Assembly (NCBI GenBank): GCA_905221605.1
Contig: CAJNDS010002232.1
Span: 483,113 to 547,112 of the forward strand
Direction: 5' to 3'
Length of the DNA stretch: 64,000 nucleotides
Source of the DNA: Symbiodinium natans
Lineage: Eukaryota > Sar > Dinophyceae > Suessiales > Symbiodiniaceae
Under the pieces are notes generated by a model. That model saw only the letters and a program-made list of their open reading frames with translations. It made no database searches and was not told the DNA's origin. The translations under genes and the position numbers were made by a program. Positions 1 through 10,549 of the stretch are shown here, in pieces; the stretch's first letter is position 1, and the number at the start of each line of letters is the position of its first letter.

Positions 1-380
1 CCTAAAGTCCGCTAAGAGTCTCATCCCTGGAGCCCAGGAAACGCTTGACCCTGACCTCCCCTCCCCAAAGCCATAAAAAGCGCGCCGCCGGCCTTCTCTG
101 ACACTGCGGCTGCAGGTTAGGGCCAGCGTCGCGGCAAGCCCTGCGAGCGGAAAGAGCGGTTCCAGCAGTTGGGCTGCCAAGTCCTCACGAGGCCTGTCTT
201 ACCGATGTGCCGGCACGGTTCTCCCGCAAACATGGGACGTCATAGAAACATCGAAGTTTCGCGAGAAATTGCACAACGCCCATATTTTGCAGATCTTGAT
301 AGCCACAGCTCCGCCAGGCCTAGCAGCACCGCCACACACACTGGCACCAGAACCAGGTCCTTGAACACAGCCCTGAAGTA
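1..380. other. No gene recognised
   Basis: The sequence is unique and of mixed composition. A short open frame at 169-399 runs into the telomere-like array and has no recognisable domain, so it is not called. Confidence 0.6.
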
Positions 381-694
381 CTTAGGGTTTAGGGTTTAAG
401 GTTTAGGGTTCAGGGTTTAGGGTTTAGGGTTTAGGGTTTAGGGTTTAGGGTTTAGGGGTTAGGGTTTAGGGTTCAGGGTTCAGGGTTTAGGGTTTAGGGT
501 TCAGGGTTTAGGGTTTCGGGTTTAGGGTTTAGGGCTTAGGGGTTAGGGGTTTAGGGTTTTGGGTTTAGGGTTTGGGGTTTAGGGTTTAGGGTTTTTGGGT
601 TTAGGGTTTAGGGTTTGGGGGTTAGGGGTTAGGGGTTTAGGGTTTTTGGGTTTGGAGTTTAGGGTTTAGGGTTTAGGGTTTAGGGTTTAGGGTC
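381..694 (+). repeat. Interstitial telomere-like array (TTTAGGG)
   Basis: About 45 units of TTTAGGG with many variants (TTCAGGG, TTTCGGG, TTTAGGGG, TTTTGGG). The degeneracy argues for an old interstitial array rather than an active chromosome end. It is followed at about 740-770 by a TA-rich microsatellite. Confidence 0.95.
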
Positions 695-883
695 TGGGGA
701 TATTATGCAAGATCATCCAAGATTGTAATTGTTTGCATACATATATATATATATATATGTATGTATGTACAGATATGTATATATGGTATATGCACCCTCA
801 ACCCAAGGCGCCTTGCCTAACAGTGACCCCTTGATACCTCTTAAGTTCCCGCAAGCTGTATAACCTTAACAGTTTAGGTTAGA

Positions 884-959
884 GCCCTAAACCCTAAACC
901 CTAAACCCTAAACCCTAAACCCTAAACCCTAAACCCTAAACCCTAAACCCTAAACCCTA
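884..959 (-). repeat. Interstitial telomere-like array (CCCTAAA)
   Basis: Near-perfect CCCTAAA units, opposite in orientation to the array that ends at 694. Head-to-head arrays 190 bp apart cannot both be remnants of one chromosome end. Confidence 0.95.
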
Positions 960-1076
960 TCGATTCTTGGCCACACTGTCCTGTACCAGGGCAAAAGCCA
1001 TGGCTTCCAGCCAGTCCAAGCCATCTTTAGCGGAAACGTTGGCGAGGAAGAGCAAGCAGTAGAAGAGGCAGCAGCC

Positions 1077-1196
1077 ACCGTAGCCCAAAGAGAGCACCTT
1101 CAACAGGTTTAGGGTTTAGGGTTTAGGGTTTCGGGTTTAGAGTTTGAAGTTTGGGGTTTAGGGTTTAGGGAAACCGTAGACCAAAGAGAGCACCTT
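1077..1196 (+). repeat. Telomere-like array flanked by a 24-bp direct repeat
   Basis: A TTTAGGG-type stretch at about 1108-1168 lies between two 24-bp copies of accgtag(c/a)ccaaagagag + cacctt, at 1077-1100 and 1173-1196, that differ at one base. The arrangement resembles an insertion with a duplicated target, or an unequal exchange. Confidence 0.8.
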
Positions 1197-1262
1197 AGGA
1201 TGTTGCTGAAGGAAACCGAAGTCTGCTGCACTTCAACTGCAACTATGATGAACCGATATTAA

Positions 1263-1378
1263 GGGTTTAGGGTTTAGGGTTTAGGGTTTAGGGTTTAGGG
1301 TTTAGGGTTTAGGGTTTAGGCCGGGTTTAGGGTTTAGGGCTTAGGGCTTAGGGCTTAGGGTTTAGGGTTTAGGGTCCA
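1263..1378 (+). repeat. Interstitial telomere-like array
   Basis: Eight perfect TTTAGGG units, then CTTAGGG variants. Confidence 0.95.
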
Positions 1379-1507
1379 GGCCGAAATGTTGTCTGCGATG
1401 CCGCTACGAGGCGCCCAGAAGCATAGGAGCCTCAGTCGCCATACGCATTTCTGCCTGGCCATCTTCCGGCTTGTCCACGACTCCTCCCACGTCTTCCACC
1501 AGAGCTA

Positions 1508-1617
1508 CATGGGTGGTTGTCGAAATAATGGCCCCTTTTTTGGATCCCTGTGAGAATAGGGCACCGAATGTTTAGGGTACCCCAAAAGGGGCCATAATTT
1601 TGACCACCACCCACATG
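1508..1617. repeat. Inverted repeat (hairpin, MITE-like)
   Basis: Two arms of about 33 bp (1508-1539 and 1583-1617) are near-perfect reverse complements. The outer ends read CATG-GGGTGGT and the inner ends run into GGCCCCTTTT / AAAAGGGGCC. The loop of about 40 bp holds one TTTAGGG unit. A piece of the inner arm with flanking GGTACCCC recurs at 62980-62998. Confidence 0.75.
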
Positions 1618-2196
1618 GCAGACAAGCCGCATCATGTTTGGGGTACCCCGATACAAAACGGGTCCTGGGTAGTTGGGTTCTGGCACCCTACTTCACAAGT
1701 GTACAGGGTGCAGGAACTGGTATTGGATGCCCCAGGTCAAGGGCTTAGGGGGTGCATAGCTTTAGGCTGTCAAGTGATGTGTGTGTATATATTTTTTTTT
1801 GTATACCGGGTATGCTCATGCAGATATGCGGGGTCTGAGTCCTGTCGAACAGTTCTGCGCCACTGCACAAGGAAGAGGAAGAGGATCACGGCATCGCCAA
1901 TGAACCTCAATTGTTTGCGGGTCCGATAGGGAAATATTTGTAGGGAAGATCAAGAACAAGGCTAGCTTGCGGGAAGCTTGTGGTACTTTAGGGATTTGTG
2001 GTTCAGGGAGACCTCCTACATCGTGAAGTTTCTGATTCGCGTCACAGGTCTGTAGGACTCCTGTGGAAGTGAACATGGAAACAAAACCACGAGGGCTCAG
2101 GGTTGAGGGGAGGAGCAAGGAGACGACGCTGATCCAGAATTTCCGCACCAGCTGGGAAATAAAATCGTCCGCCACTCTGCAGCCTCAAGTGCTTGA
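1618..2196. other. No gene recognised
   Basis: Open frames at 1600-1929 (+) and 1816-2175 (-) have no domain or repeat support and overlap on opposite strands. Nothing else is evident here. Confidence 0.5.
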
Positions 2197-2273
2197 GGGT
2201 TTAGGGTTTAGGGTTTAGGGTTTAGGGTTTAGGGTTTAGGGTTTAGGGTTTAGGGTTTAGGGTTTAGGGTTTG
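2197..2273 (+). repeat. Interstitial telomere-like array
   Basis: Eleven essentially perfect TTTAGGG units. Confidence 0.95.
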
Positions 2274-2971
2274 AGCTATGCCTCGCAAGCGGACCCACTG
2301 CTTCTTGAAAAGGGCTCTCGCGGCACATTTCTTTGACGGCCCAGTGCAGACCAAATGTGCTGCAGTCAGTGCAGACCACATGTGCTGCAGTCAGTGTGTC
2401 ACTGTAGCTAGCTACTACATAGCTACTACACAAATAACATTCGCCGAACCGAACTACTTATATGGACCCTGGCGTTACCAAGAGCCTTAGGGAAGCTACC
2501 CACGTAGGGCTTTAAAGGAGTTGTGAAGAGTTAGCTAACCCCAGAGTCCACTAGTACGCGCGCTGTCCCAAGGGGCCGGAGTCGCTGTCATCGAGCTGTG
2601 CGTCGCTGCTGAAGAAAAGGGCGGCCACAGCTCCTAGGGATTCTGTTGTTGAAATTTATGCCCACGGCTCATGTATTGAAGCATCGGATGCTGCGTCGCG
2701 CTTCGCGCGCCCGTCCGCGAACCCTGGCAAGTAAGTGCCGCGCCGGCACCCGCCAGCTTCAGGATGAGAAGCGCCGTGCGCACGGAGGCGCGCACGAAGG
2801 CGCAGAATCCTTGGCTATCCGAGAGGTGGTGGAGAAGCCCCGAGCTTGAAGGGCCTACTGAGTTTCTGAATGATCTGTTGGGTCACTTTAGCGCAGAAAC
2901 TGTGTTGTAGGGGTTGTGAGGGGATCACAGAGTAACTCATAGTGGCGACATTTTTCGCCTCCTGTGTTACC
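2274..2971. other. No gene recognised; 25-bp tandem duplication
   Basis: A 25-bp unit containing CAGTGCAGACCA and GTGCTGCAGT is duplicated in tandem at about 2342-2395. No coding sequence is supported. Confidence 0.5.
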
Positions 2972-3068
2972 TCCAACCCTCAACCCTAAACCCTAAACCC
3001 AAACCCTAAACCCTACACCCTACACCCTAAACACTAAACCCTCAACCCTAAACCCTAAACCCTAAACG
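2972..3068 (-). repeat. Interstitial telomere-like array (CCCTAAA)
   Basis: CCCTAAA units with CCCTACA and CACTAAA variants. Confidence 0.95.
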
Positions 3069-3160
3069 ATGCACCGAGCGATCAGCACCCAGGCCGAGTC
3101 TCTGAGTGGCGTCAGCCAGGGGTGTTTGGCCGGGAGCCTCGAGAGACCCAACCTCCCTCA

Positions 3161-3341
3161 TTCTGGGGTTTAGGGTTTAGGGTTTAGGGATTAGGGTTTA
3201 GGGTTTAGGGTTTAGGGTTTCGGGTTTAGGGTTTAGGGTTTAGGGTTTAGGGTTTAGGGTTTAGGGTTTAGGGTTTAGGGTTTAGGGTTTAGGGTTTAGG
3301 GTTTAGGGTCTAGGGTCTAGGGTTTAGGGTTTAGGGTTTAG
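3161..3341 (+). repeat. Interstitial telomere-like array
   Basis: About 25 TTTAGGG units, opposite in orientation to the array ending at 3068, with 90 bp of unique sequence between them. Confidence 0.95.
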
Positions 3342-4104
3342 AGTACGACAAGAAAGCCTAAACAATCCCAGAAAAGCGGGCTTGATGGGCCCCTCGTGGC
3401 ACTTCGCTAATCGCAACAGCCGACCCCCTCAATCAGCCCCAAAGGCCTACGAATTGCTTAAGAACCCCCAAGAAACAGGAAAAGACTCTTGCCTATAAAG
3501 GGAATATAGGGAATAGTAGTTTTTCAGTTTCGGTGGTTCTTAAGCAAATAGTAGAATAGAAGCACAGGTTGCGTTACACTGGTAGACTTTGGGTCCTGGG
3601 AGGCCACATTGGGGGTGGAGGTTGCTGACTCTAAAGAGGCAGAGGAGTCGTGTAAATTTGACGAGGTCTGGGAAGTATGAAAGCCGATAGGGCCTACCCT
3701 GAACCCTGCGCCCTAAAGCCTGAAACCCCAAAGTCCCAAAACCCATAAAGCCATCCAACGTTTTGTGTAAATCCTGACAAAAACCACAAAGCTTAAACCC
3801 AAAACTGAAACTCCAAACCCTAAACCCCAACCCCGAAACCTTAAAACCTTAACCTAAATCCTAAACGCAAAGCTGTCAACGTGCAGGTTCCCAAAAGGTA
3901 GGGTACAGCATTGGGGTTCAGGGCCCACCCCCCCGACCCACCCGCCCAACCCCCCCACCCTCCCCCAATGGATGCGTTACGGCGCGTCGCGCAGCGTCGA
4001 AATTGACACGTCAGCCTGACGAAAGTGCAGCCCAAGGACAGCAGCCGGACCCGCATGTGCCAAGGGCCTTGCACCAGAAGCTTGCAAATCAATGCTCTAA
4101 GTTT

Positions 4105-4172
4105 GGGATGTTCCCCCCCCAGAGGCACTATAATCCCTACTCAGGACTGTTTGGTATAAGGGGGAACATCCC
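4105..4172. repeat. Hairpin element with GGGATGTTCCCC ends
   Basis: GGGATGTTCCCC at 4105-4116 and its complement ending at 4172 flank a core with GGACTGTTTGGTATAAG. The same core and right end recur at about 60437-60466, so this is a dispersed short element. Confidence 0.7.
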
Positions 4173-4300
4173 AAGCTATAAGGGGTGCGAGATCTGCTTG
4201 CCCGTGTTTTAGTGCAGATGTCTCAACAAAGGGCCTTCCACGAACTCCTCGACGCTGGAGAAGCCATGTCCTTTGTTTCCATGACAAGGTCTGCTGGCTG

Positions 4301-4377
4301 GTAGGGAATGAGGGAATTTGGTACCCTACAAAATCCCTAAAAGGGTATAAAAGGGCCCGAATTCCCTCATACCCTAC
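4301..4377. repeat. Inverted repeat (MITE-like)
   Basis: Left arm GTAGGGAATGAGGGAATT (4301-4318) pairs with the right arm at 4360-4377. A second pair, ACCCTACAAAATCCCT against AAGGGTATAAAAGGG, is imperfect. A similar but diverged fold-back is at 56125-56215. Confidence 0.7.
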
Positions 4378-5085
4378 TCAGACTCTGCACCGAGAAGGCC
4401 CAGCAAGAAGGCTGGCGGACTTTTGATGGAGTTCTGGTGGTCTTGCATGCTCTACCAGAGTCGGCCAGTTCTTGGCAAGGGGCCATGGATGTCCAGGTTG
4501 TGCGACGAGTTGCCAAGCCTGCCCAGTATCTCCATAGCATCTCTGGTCTGGGATCGCCGAAGCTTTCCGCTCCCGTGGCGGAGAAGAGCGCGGAGGCTCT
4601 GCTTCTCCACTCGGCTCCTGTCTTCAGCACAAAAAGGGCAGAGAAGGCCCCTGCAGTTCGAGGAGTACTGCTAGAAAGAGACTACTTACACAGCAGCAAG
4701 AACCAGTCAGTCCCCTTCCCATCCTTCGACCGGGCTACCCAAGGGTCCTGTGCGAATGTATCGCTTCGATGCAGTGGTTGACCAGAGTCTCGCCGACAAA
4801 AGGTCCCAAGCGACCCACCTTGAGCAGGGTTGCCACCAGGCGACGGCACTGGCTCAGCAGCCATCCTTCCACAAGGGCACTGCTCCGAAACAAACCCAGC
4901 CCTTAAGCCGTCCCCACTCTGAAACACCCCCCCCCTCCTTCCCGCCGGCCCCCCCCCAAAACAAAGAAGAATTAAAAAACTCAACCCGGAAATCCATGGC
5001 CCCTTCTCTGCAGGATGTCCTCCGGAAGGGCACCAGCACCAGGCGCCAACATCCTCCTCAGCGACCGAGGCCCCCATAAGCCGAT

Positions 5086-5230
5086 AGGGCTTAGGGCTTA
5101 GGGCTTAGGGCTTAGGGCTTAGGGCTTAGAGCTTAGGGCTTAGGGTTTAGGGTTTAGGGTTTAGGGTTTAGGGCTTAGGGCTTAGGGCTTAGGGTTTAGG
5201 GTTTAGGGTTTAGGGTTTAGGGTTTAGGCG
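5086..5230 (+). repeat. Telomere-like array, GGGCTTA variant
   Basis: The array alternates blocks of CTTAGGG and TTTAGGG, so single-unit variants have spread locally. Confidence 0.95.
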
Positions 5231-5857
5231 GGTTTTGGGTCTAGTTCTCAGGGCTGAGGGCTGAGGACTTCGGGTTTGGGGGGTTCCTGAGCAGAGCTTT
5301 GGCTGAAGGCTTTCTTTTGTCTCCACACCTTTCTTGGTACTCTCGCAAGGAGGAGGATAGGTGCCTACTGCACTGTCGGAAAGCAACACAACCCAGGCAA
5401 GGACAAACAAAAAGTGGGGCAAAAAGGGGGCGTCCTTCAGGCTTTCTTGCGTGTGGAAGTGCAGGGCATTCCGGTCTTCCTTGGCAATCGCCTGCTGAGC
5501 CTTCCAGTCTTGTCGGTGGGCGGCGCACAAGGCCAGCAGGGACCTGGGAAGCCAAACCCAAACCCAATAAGAGAATGCCCCTTGGTCCCTACTACCACTC
5601 CAAACGCAAAGTCTCTAAAGAGCTGCAGGTTTTGGGGGGACCTTTTGGGCGTCCTTTGAAGAGGGGGCCAGAGAGAACCCCCATGCGGTCCAGGCGCAAC
5701 CCCACGAAGCAAAAGACGACGAGGGTCGAAGCCCGGGTGAGCCATTCCGTCCTGCAGAGAGTGCAGCATGTCTTTATACAGCCAGGCACCCCGGTGCTCC
5801 TCGCGCACGGCACATGAAGACGAGTTTCAAATGAGTGCTTGGGAGGCCTTTTCTGGC
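5231..5857. other. No gene recognised
   Basis: Long overlapping open frames on both strands (for example 5299-5817 + and 5437-5808 -) carry no domain. The minus-strand frames might belong to the same gene as the candidate exon at 5858-6127, but nothing proves it. Confidence 0.4.
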
Positions 5858-6127
5858 TCACGACCCTGCAACAGGCCTTGTCATCCGGTGCAGCCCCGTC
5901 TCCGTGGCAATTTGGGCGAAGGTGCTGCAACTTAGCGCTTGTAGGATGCCGGCAAACACGGGCGCCAACTGCTCGGACTCGAACGCGAGGATGAAGTCGC
6001 TGGTTTGTCGGAGTCGACGTTCAGGCGCCACAAGGTTTTGGACGCCTTCGGTGGACCACCGGGCAGCCTCCTCGTCCCAGTAGGCACCCACCGCCGCAGC
6101 GTCCGAGGCCTCAGACTTGACTCTCAA
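5858..6127 (-). CDS. Candidate exon with a GPS/GAIN-like segment
   Basis: This minus-strand open frame of 89 codons includes AYWDEEAARWSTEGV near residues 15-30 and a downstream stretch (QTSDFILAFESEQLAPVF). The pattern resembles the W-D-x-x-x-x-x-W-S-T-x-G motif followed by a hydrophobic 'x-H-L-T-x-F' segment, which occurs just before the cleavage site of GPS/GAIN domains. Such domains precede membrane helices in adhesion-type receptors and polycystin/REJ proteins. The equivalent second motif here lacks the expected Cys-x-x-x-His, so the match is partial. No splice sites could be assigned and no neighbouring exon is certain. It could be one exon of a larger membrane protein, a pseudogene fragment, or chance. 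Confidence 0.3.
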   Translation of the reverse strand: MRVKSEASDAAAVGAYWDEEAARWSTEGVQNLVAPERRLRQTSDFILAFESEQLAPVFAGILQALSCSTFAQIATETGLHRMTRPVAGS

Positions 6128-6840
6128 GTCCTTGAACTCTTCATCTTTAGTACTGGTTTAACCGCCTTATTGGGGCCTCCTTCTGTGCCCCGAAGTTGCC
6201 CTCCTAAGCCACAGAAATAGGATGGTGCCTCGAGGCTCAGGACCAGCGGGGTCTGCAGCTTGCGCCCTGAACAAGGCGGTTCCAGGGAGGCGGGTCGCGG
6301 GGGGTCTTAGGGTATTCACCTGAAGGCAGCAACCGCTGCGGTGCTGGTCAAGCTCGGCATCGTCCCTAAGCCTAAAACCTAAACTGCTCACTGAGCCAAC
6401 AAGGGACCACAAAGAAGTCAACATTCTTGGGCTTCGCGTCGTTTCAGAGGTCCCTTTTTCTCCCACACTGTAAACTGTAAACGATGCATCGCACATACAG
6501 TTTGGGGGGGGGCGGTCCAAGTTCGGCTCGGCCCCAGCAAGATGTGTTCGGAGATTCTGGAGCCTCCTGGAGATGAAGGTTTTGGGTCCGGGTGTTTGGC
6601 GCCGCGGCCCACCGCCTTGCCCACAACAATGACAAGCAGCGCTTCTCTCGGCTGCCACGAACCGGTCGACAGGCAACGATTACACGTTCACAATTGGGGG
6701 TTTACAGTACCCTCCCCTCCCCCCCCCCCGGCCTATATCCAGGGGCTTGCCGTCTGCTCCGAACAGGCTGAAGATCAAGGGCTTGGATGCCAGCTTGATG
6801 GGGGCGTCTGTCCCTGGCTCGCACATATTAAACATGAACA
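6128..6840. other. No gene recognised
   Basis: Open frames here (for example 6167-6676 -) are low in domain content and overlap each other. A C-rich run lies at about 6713-6730. Confidence 0.45.
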
Positions 6841-6990
6841 TATATGTGTATATGTATCTACATGATATATGAATATGGCGTATTTAGAATACATATACAT
6901 GTACATAAACATAAACATATACATATACATATACATATACAAATACAAATACACATACATACACATATACACATACACATACATATACAT
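6841..6990. repeat. Microsatellite (ATACAT hexamer)
   Basis: Imperfect ATACAT/AAACAT hexamers; apparent Met/Tyr and His/Ile-rich reading frames across it are artefacts of the repeat. Confidence 0.9.
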
Positions 6991-7450
6991 TTAATACAAG
7001 CACCCTCCCGAAGAACCAACCTCGGGCTCTTGCATGCCTAAATCTCAATGGAAAAGCGCTCTGTCAGTCTGACTGGAGGGCGACCCATGCATATTGGTAC
7101 CAATATGAACAAAATACCATCGTTAGGATTACAATTTGTATGTATACATATACATATATACAAATATATTAGACACACCCCCCCCCCCCCCCCCCCCCAT
7201 GATCCACACCTATGGCTGGTTTTCCTGTCTTCCTCTTTGTCTGATTTTCTGCGTTTTCCTCGGAAAGAAGCAGTAAAAAATGTACCGGAATTCAAAAGGC
7301 TCTTTTTTCTATCCCATATAAAAACACCAGTGTTTTTATGTGCGTTTTGCTTCTGAAACGTGTGTCCTGCGGCTCCACAAAATTTTAGAAGGGCGGCCAT
7401 TTAGAATTTTAAGGCTTTTCAGGGTCTTACAGGTTTTTGAATATTTAAAT
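6991..7450. other. No gene recognised; poly(C) run
   Basis: A run of 22 C is present near 7177-7198. The rest is AT-rich unique sequence. Confidence 0.5.
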
Positions 7451-8097
7451 GATCTGCGGAAGGCACCGGGGCTTCCCCAGACCATTTCAAACCTTTAAAA
7501 ACCCATAAAATCCTTAATGTTTTTTGAACGGGCAGCCCTTTGAAAATTTTAAGGGCTTTCAGGTCTTTAAGGCCATTCAACATTTTCAGGATTTAAAGGA
7601 TTTTAAAAGGCTTTACAACCCTTAAAAACCTGAGAACTTCATCTCTTAAGATTCCAAAATACCTTAAATGTAAAATGTGGCAGCCGTTTAAAATTAAGGA
7701 ATTTACGGATTTTAGAATTGAACATCCGAAAATCCTTAAACTTTAACAGGAAAATCATTTTCAACTTTAAGAATTTCAGGGTTTTAAGGATTTGTAAAAA
7801 ATTACATGGTCTGGGAAGGCACCGGGGCTTCTCCGGACCATTGACGACTTTCAAAACCCTTAACATCCTGAAAGGGCAGCCATGAGAAAGCTTAAGGGTT
7901 TTAAGTTTTCTCAAAGGAATTGAAACCTTTAAAATCCTCAGAATGTTTAAACAGAATCTTAAGGATCTTTATAAAATTTTGAGGATTCAAAAAATTAGAT
8001 TGTCTGGCGGAGCCCCGGCGCCTTCCCAGACCATTCAAATTTCAAACAGTTTTTTGAAAAATGGTCTGGGGAAGCCCCAGTGCCTTCTCCAGATGAT
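7451..8097. repeat. Four copies of a 36-bp near-palindrome in AT-rich DNA
   Basis: Copies lie at 7451-7486, 7806-7842, 7998-8035 and 8061-8097. Each reads roughly ATGGTCTGGGGAAG, a GC-rich centre, then CTTCCCCAGACCATT. They occur in both orientations. The DNA between them is AT-rich and built of degenerate TTTTAAGG/CCTTAAA segments. Confidence 0.8.
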
Positions 8098-8960
8098 TTA
8101 GATTTGTAAAAACCCTTGAAACCCTTCACCCTAAATACCAAACCCGAAACCCCTAACACTAAACCGTAGACACCCAGCACTAGACCCTAAACACTAACCC
8201 TAAAAACTTAACACTAAGCCCTTAGCACATACCCCAAACACTTAACACGAAACCCTAAACACTTAAGCAATAAACCCTAAACACTAAACCCTAAACACTT
8301 AAACATTATACCTTTAAAAACTAAAACACTAAACCCTACACACTAAACCCTGAACACTAAACCCTAAACCCTAAACAGTAAACCCCAAAGTCGGAACCTC
8401 AAGCCCTACTAAATCTAAACCTGAAACCAAAAACCGTCGAGGTTTCAGATGCTTGCTGTTTGGATTTTAGAGTTTAGGGTTATTTGGTTTAGGGTTTTTG
8501 CCAAGTCGCTTGACCCTAAACCCTAAACCTAGACCTGGACCCTAAACTTAACACTAAACCCTAAATACAAAACACCAAACCCTGAAACCTGCACACTACA
8601 CCCTAAACACTAAACACTAAACCCGAAACGACAATCCTGAACCCTAAAAACCAAACCCCAAACCCAAAAAACCATGCGGGTTTCAGTAAACCTACACACC
8701 AAACCCTAAACACTAAACACTACTAAACCATAAACCATAAACCCTGAACCCTAAACCCTAAACACTAAACCCTAAACCCAAAACCAAAAAAACATGGGGG
8801 TTTCAGTGCTTTAGGGGTTTTAAAACTTAATCATTATAAGGTTTAGGGTTTTAAACATTATCCAAGTCGGATAACCCTAAACCCTAAAAAGTAAACCCCA
8901 AACCCTTTTAAAACCAAGCCTCAACACTAGACCCTAAACACAATAAACACTAAACCGTAA
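8098..8960 (-). repeat. Highly degenerate CCCTAAA/CACTAAA tract
   Basis: More than 60 telomere-like units, many altered to CACTAAA, with inserted short unique stretches. A 28-bp segment including AAAAACCATGCGGGTTTCAG recurs three times (about 8429, 8668 and 8788), so the tract was also duplicated in larger blocks. Confidence 0.85.
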
Positions 8961-8984
8961 TCCCTAAACGTGCATACGGAGAAC

Positions 8985-9425
8985 ACAGGCCCCGACTCCA
9001 GACTCCAGATTTCCAGAAAAAATCTGGAGTACCCGGGGCCCGGGACTCCAGACTCCAGATTTCCAGAAAAAACATGGAGTACCGGGGCCCCGGACTCCAG
9101 ACTCCAGATTTCCAGGAAAAATCTAGAGTACCCGGGCCCCGGACTCCATACCCGGGCCCCGGACTCCACACTCCAGATTTCCAGAAAAATCTGAAGTACC
9201 CGGGCCCCGGACTCCAGATTACAGACTCCAGATTCTGGAGTCACGGTCCCGGTACTCCAGATTTATTCTGGAAATCTGGAGTCCGGAGGTACTCCAGATT
9301 TATTCTGGAAATCTGAGTCTAAAGTCCGGGGCCCGGGTACTCCAGATCTTTTCTGGAAATCTGGAGTCTGGAGTCCGGGGCGCCGGTGCTCCATTTTTTT
9401 CTGGAAATCTGGAGTCTGGAGTCCC
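8985..9425. repeat. Tandem array that reverses orientation (large inverted repeat)
   Basis: Units of about 55-65 bp contain GACTCCAGACTCCAGATTTC, CAGAAAAA, TCTGGAGTACCCGGGGCC. From 8985 to about 9235 they run in one direction, and from about 9236 to 9425 they run as the reverse complement. Each unit is itself partly palindromic. Confidence 0.85.
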
Positions 9426-9499
9426 ACCCCCCCTCCCAAAACCCCACATCCACAGCCTCCCCGAGGCCAAATGTGTGGATCACGGGGCGGGGGGCGAGC

Positions 9500-9632
9500 A
9501 AATATATTTACATTTACATTACATGTACATGTACATGTACATGTACATGTACATGTACCTTTACCTTTACCTTTACCTTTACCTTTACATTTACATTTAC
9601 CTTTACATTTACATTTACATTTACATTTATTT
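9500..9632. repeat. Hexanucleotide microsatellites
   Basis: Successive blocks of (ACATGT), (TTTACC) and (TTTACA/TTTACC) units. Confidence 0.9.
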
Positions 9633-9762
9633 GAGTGTGTGTGTGATATACGGTTTCCTGTTTTGTAGCGTTTTTGTGCAGGCCGGCCTTCGGCGTCTCC
9701 GGCGACGGGTAAGTTGCTGAACTTTGCGGCAAAGTCCTCACAGCGCACGGCTCGGACGTGCC

Positions 9763-9890
9763 TAACCCCTAAACCCTAAACCCTAAACCCTAAACCCCCG
9801 AAACCCTAAACCCTAAACCCTAAACCCTAAACCCTAAACCCTAAACCCTAAACCCTAAACCCCCGAAACCCTAAACCCGAAACCCTAAAA
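9763..9890 (-). repeat. Interstitial telomere-like array (CCCTAAA)
   Basis: CCCTAAA units interrupted twice by CCCCCGAAA. Confidence 0.95.
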
Positions 9891-10004
9891 ATCCTAGCAA
9901 CCCAGCGAGAAGGGACAGTGGCCTCGGTCGCAAGGGTGATGCTGAGCAGGACAGGAGCGCCATCCGAGATTTCTGCCAGCAGATCGGCTGGAACCTTGCA
10001 ACAA

Positions 10005-10325
10005 GGTTGGGGTTTGGGGATTTAGGGGATTTAGGGGATTTCGGGGATTTAGGGGTTTAAGGGTTTAGGGGTTTAGGGGTTTGGGTGTTTGGGGTTTAGG
10101 GGTCCAGGGGTTCAGGGGTCCAGGGGTTCAGGGGTTCAGGGGTTTAGGGGTTTAGGGGTTTAGGGGTTTAGGGGTTTAGGGGTTTAGGGGTTTAGGGGTT
10201 TAGGGGTTTAGGGGTTTAGGGGTTTAGGGGTTTAGGGGCTTAGGGGTTTAGGGGTTTAGGGGTTTAAGGGTTTAAGGTTTTAGGGGCTTAGGCTTTAGGG
10301 GTTTTAGGGGTTTAGACTTTAGGGT
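10005..10325 (+). repeat. Array of the octamer TTTAGGGG
   Basis: About 38 units, mostly the 8-mer TTTAGGGG rather than the 7-mer, with TTCAGGGG/TCCAGGGG variants near 10100-10140. The variant is homogeneous, so it has been amplified locally. Confidence 0.95.
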
Positions 10326-10549
10326 TTAGAGATAAACAAGGCGATCGAGCTGACGAACCCCCTGCCACACATGTGCGACGCTCGGTGACACACGTCTGTG
10401 AGGCGAAGCCCAACCTGCCTCTACGCCAGCGGATGAGTTCTCGTCCCCCACGCTGACGGGCACGCTGTCTGTCACCGTGGTCGGAGAAAGGGCTACCACC
10501 TGAACAGTTCCGGCTACAGAAAGTGTGTACAGAAGGTCCCTCCTTCCCC

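Larger units (their letters stand above)
3342..5085. other. No gene recognised; fold-back repeats
   Basis: The stretch contains two hairpin elements, listed separately at 4105-4172 and 4301-4377, and several C-rich runs. Open frames on both strands at 4367-5077 overlap one another and show no domain. Confidence 0.5.

Noticed and set aside
381-694. A true chromosome end
   Set aside because: Arrays occur in both orientations, are degenerate, and have unique DNA and genes on both sides.
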